Origin: Halomarinibacterium sp034670265
GTDB taxonomy: Bacteria > Bacteroidota > Bacteroidia > Flavobacteriales > Flavobacteriaceae
Length of the DNA: 64,000 bases
Direction of reading: 5' to 3'
Assembly (NCBI GenBank): GCA_034670265.1
Contig: JAXMNU010000004.1
Location: 248,001 to 312,000 of the forward strand
Made by a program: the position numbers and the translations under genes. Below the pieces are notes generated by a model. That model was not told the origin of the DNA. It ran no database searches and saw nothing but the letters and a program-made list of their open reading frames with translations. Shown in pieces: positions 62,218 through 64,000 of this stretch; the stretch's first letter is position 1; each line of letters opens with the position of its first letter.

Positions 62218-63471
62218 TTAATTGTTGGTGATAACGGTAGAGTTGCCTTTTCCCATTCCTATAATTTTATCATAGCGCTGACCTGGGCCTCGATAATACA
62301 CCAAAACCGTATAGTCGTTTTCAGTTTGCCAAAAATTACCGTCAATGGCTCCTTGGTCAATACTGCCATCACGATCTACTAAAACATATCTATAATTATA
62401 AAATCCTTGTTTAAAAAGACGTGTGTTTCTGAAAGTGTCTGTGGCTTCATCGTAGCGCATATAGGTGCTTTCGTCTATAGTCCAATTATTAAAATTGCCG
62501 TAAATATGAAGTTCTTTGTCACCAATATCTTCATAGTATTGAAGCGCAAAATGCATTCTAATATATTCAGCTTCAATATCACTGTTTTCCGCACTAAATT
62601 GTCTCACCACAAAATTTCCGTTTATGTCTGGGTAATAGGTATAAGGTCTATCGGCTCGAGAGAGATTAGTATATAAATAATGTTCAAAAAGATCTGTAAG
62701 TTCTATAAAACGAATACCATTATTGGCTGCACGGGCTTCTTTACTATCAAAATTATAAAACTCATTGCCAGCCCAAAAGGAAGATTCTTGGTCGTATCGA
62801 TATATTAATTCAGAACCCAAAGTATATTGTGGCTTTAAGTCTGTAATTGCTGTTTTTAAATTACTATTTTGAAGCACCAATGTTTTAAGACTTTGATTGG
62901 GATTTATAAGTAATTGATCCTTTGAATTTATGGAAAACTGAACTGTTTGTTTACTTTCTATATATTTTAAGTTACGAGATCTTTTTATCTCAACACCCAC
63001 GGCTACTTGTTCTTCCACCACCATAAATTTTCGAGTGAAAATCAAAATATTCTCATCATTATAAATGCTAATTAAATAATTACCACTTTTGGTAACTCCC
63101 CGTGTTTCTCTATTCGGAAAACTAAGAATATAATGTGAGTATAGTTGAAGTGAATTCAAGGAGTTTTCATAGGTTTCAATACGCACATCATCAAAACCAT
63201 CAAGGAATTCTCCTTTTGAAAGGTCGCTTTTGCTCCAATCGAAATTGTGATGCGTAATTTTGTAATAATAGTCTTCTTCATTTCCATTAATATCATCAAA
63301 AGTGAGTGTTAATCGCTCACCTAATCGAATAATGGGTAACTGACTTTGTTGGGTGTTTCCTTTAAATTGAATAGTACGAATATAAAAAGGCTCAATTTTT
63401 TCAATTATTTGCGATTTTACATTTGTAATAAAAGCTATAGTGAATAACACTAGAAGTGTTCTTTGAAGCAT
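62218..63471 (-). CDS. Type IX secretion plug protein (DUF5103)
   Basis: A 417-residue exported protein (signal peptide to about residue 20, NVKSQ). Segments YYYKITHHNFDWSKSDLSKGEFLDGFDD, HYILSFPNRETRGVTKSGNYLISIYND, ELHIYGNFNNWTIDE and FKQGFYNYRYVLVD match the DUF5103 family, one of whose members plugs the SprA translocon pore in Flavobacterium johnsoniae. It would close the channel when no cargo passes. First gene of a unit with DUF3667 and apaG; divergent from nqrA. Confidence 0.87.
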   Translation of the reverse strand: MLQRTLLVLFTIAFITNVKSQIIEKIEPFYIRTIQFKGNTQQSQLPIIRLGERLTLTFDDINGNEEDYYYKITHHNFDWSKSDLSKGEFLDGFDDVRIETYENSLNSLQLYSHYILSFPNRETRGVTKSGNYLISIYNDENILIFTRKFMVVEEQVAVGVEIKRSRNLKYIESKQTVQFSINSKDQLLINPNQSLKTLVLQNSNLKTAITDLKPQYTLGSELIYRYDQESSFWAGNEFYNFDSKEARAANNGIRFIELTDLFEHYLYTNLSRADRPYTYYPDINGNFVVRQFSAENSDIEAEYIRMHFALQYYEDIGDKELHIYGNFNNWTIDESTYMRYDEATDTFRNTRLFKQGFYNYRYVLVDRDGSIDQGAIDGNFWQTENDYTVLVYYRGPGQRYDKIIGMGKGNSTVITNN

Positions 63472-63594
63472 ACTTCATATATATTTAGTCGATAAATATA
63501 AACAATTTTTGTGCCTTACTTATTTCCGAAAATGTTATCGGTACATTTAGTATAAAATTATGAGCTTTTATTATGGAAAGCATGTTTTAATTTA

Positions 63595-63602
63595 TAAATT
63601 TG
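63595..63602 (+). promoter_or_regulatory. -10 element of the nqr promoter
   Basis: TAAATTTG fits TAnnTTTG exactly and lies 64 bases before the nqrA ATG in the 195-bp divergent gap. No clear -33 TTG was seen. Confidence 0.45.
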
Positions 63603-63666
63603 CAGTCCCAAAATCTGAGGATTTTTTCAGACGGGAAACAAAAGAGAACTTTAATATAAGTATCCT

Positions 63667-64000
63667 ATGTCCAAAGACATTAAGATTAAAAAAGGTCTTA
63701 GTATAAATCTTAAAGGCGAAGCAGAAAAAGCGCTATCCAAAGCACCCCGCTCCCGAACCTTTGCCATAAGACCCAAAGATTTCCACCTCATTACACCAAA
63801 AATGGTCGTTAAAGAAGGAGCCAAAATTAACGCTGGTGACGTTTTGTTTTATTCAAAAACTGAAGAATCCATCAAGTTTGTTTCTCCTGTAAGTGGAACT
63901 TTAACCGCCATAGAACGTGGTGCCAAAAGAGTTATTACAGAGATTTTAATTGAAGCAGATCAACAAGACTCTTTCAAAGACTTCGGAATTTTAAATCCAG
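63667..64000 (+). CDS. nqrA: Na+-translocating NADH:quinone reductase subunit A, 5' part
   Basis: The first 111 codons of NqrA, cut by the window end. MSKDIKIKKGLSINLKGEAE, then FAIRPKDFHLITPKMVVKEGAKINAGDVLFYSKTEESIKFVSPVSGTLTAIERG is the family's biotinyl-like N-terminal region. NqrA is the cytoplasmic quinone-binding subunit of a sodium pump, so nqrBCDEF should follow. This respiratory enzyme is typical of marine bacteria and fits the origin suggested for the window. Confidence 0.93.
   Translation, partial: MSKDIKIKKGLSINLKGEAEKALSKAPRSRTFAIRPKDFHLITPKMVVKEGAKINAGDVLFYSKTEESIKFVSPVSGTLTAIERGAKRVITEILIEADQQDSFKDFGILNP

Overview
The window is a piece of a low-GC Bacteroidota chromosome, almost certainly from a marine member of the Flavobacteriaceae. 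The evidence is a division and cell-wall cluster with the flavobacterial gene order and a very long FtsZ, a short RpoD, many proteins with C-terminal type IX secretion (T9SS) sorting domains, two T9SS genes (porT and a plug-type protein), a TamL lipoprotein, TAnnTTTG-type -10 elements and the start of an Na+-translocating NADH:quinone reductase (nqr) operon. I cannot name the genus from sequence alone.

Layout. 1-15.6 kb: complete dcw operon on the + strand (mraZ, rsmH, ftsL-like, ftsI, murE, mraY, murD, ftsW, murG, murC, ftsQ, ftsA, ftsZ), tightly packed with overlapping starts, preceded by a 10-bp-period MraZ box array and closed by a strong hairpin terminator. 15.6-16 kb: a tRNA-Arg(TCG) gene flanked by partial, decayed copies of itself. 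16-23.5 kb: housekeeping and sensory genes (YqeY-like protein, MtfA-like peptidase, YpdA-like reductase, a secreted beta-propeller protein, a membrane AraC regulator, a BLUF photosensor directly upstream of rpe, and rpoD). 23.6-27.6 kb: an accessory-looking stretch with a dGTPase preceded by an unlisted 50-residue basic ORF, an HTH/coiled-coil protein whose start lies inside a 210-bp array of ten 21-bp repeats, a conserved protein of unknown function with three palindromes upstream, a gene remnant, and a ParDE toxin-antitoxin pair. 27.6-30.4 kb: rpsO and pnp. 30.5-34 kb: two paralogous lipoproteins and a large repeat-containing T9SS cargo protein. 34-46 kb: fbaA-accD, tamL, an rRNA methyltransferase, ubiE-porT, trkA-trkH, a double OmpA-domain protein and purT. 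46-57.8 kb: thioredoxin-fold and T9SS-rich region, including two nearly identical Omp28-type secreted proteins, an Omp28-type lipoprotein, a TlpA-like thioredoxin and a beta-barrel protein, interrupted by an aminotransferase/desaturase pair and rsmG. 57.9-64 kb: pruA, a putative permuted NlpC/P60-like protein, apaG, a DUF3667 membrane protein, the T9SS plug protein and the 5' end of nqrA.

How the parts fit: the first quarter builds peptidoglycan precursors and the division ring; the later part is dominated by envelope biogenesis (TamL, PorT, plug, OmpA) and by cargo of the T9SS. The least explained parts are the 25.4-26.7 kb repeat/palindrome region and the Omp28/thioredoxin cluster. No insertion sequence, prophage or CRISPR array was seen.
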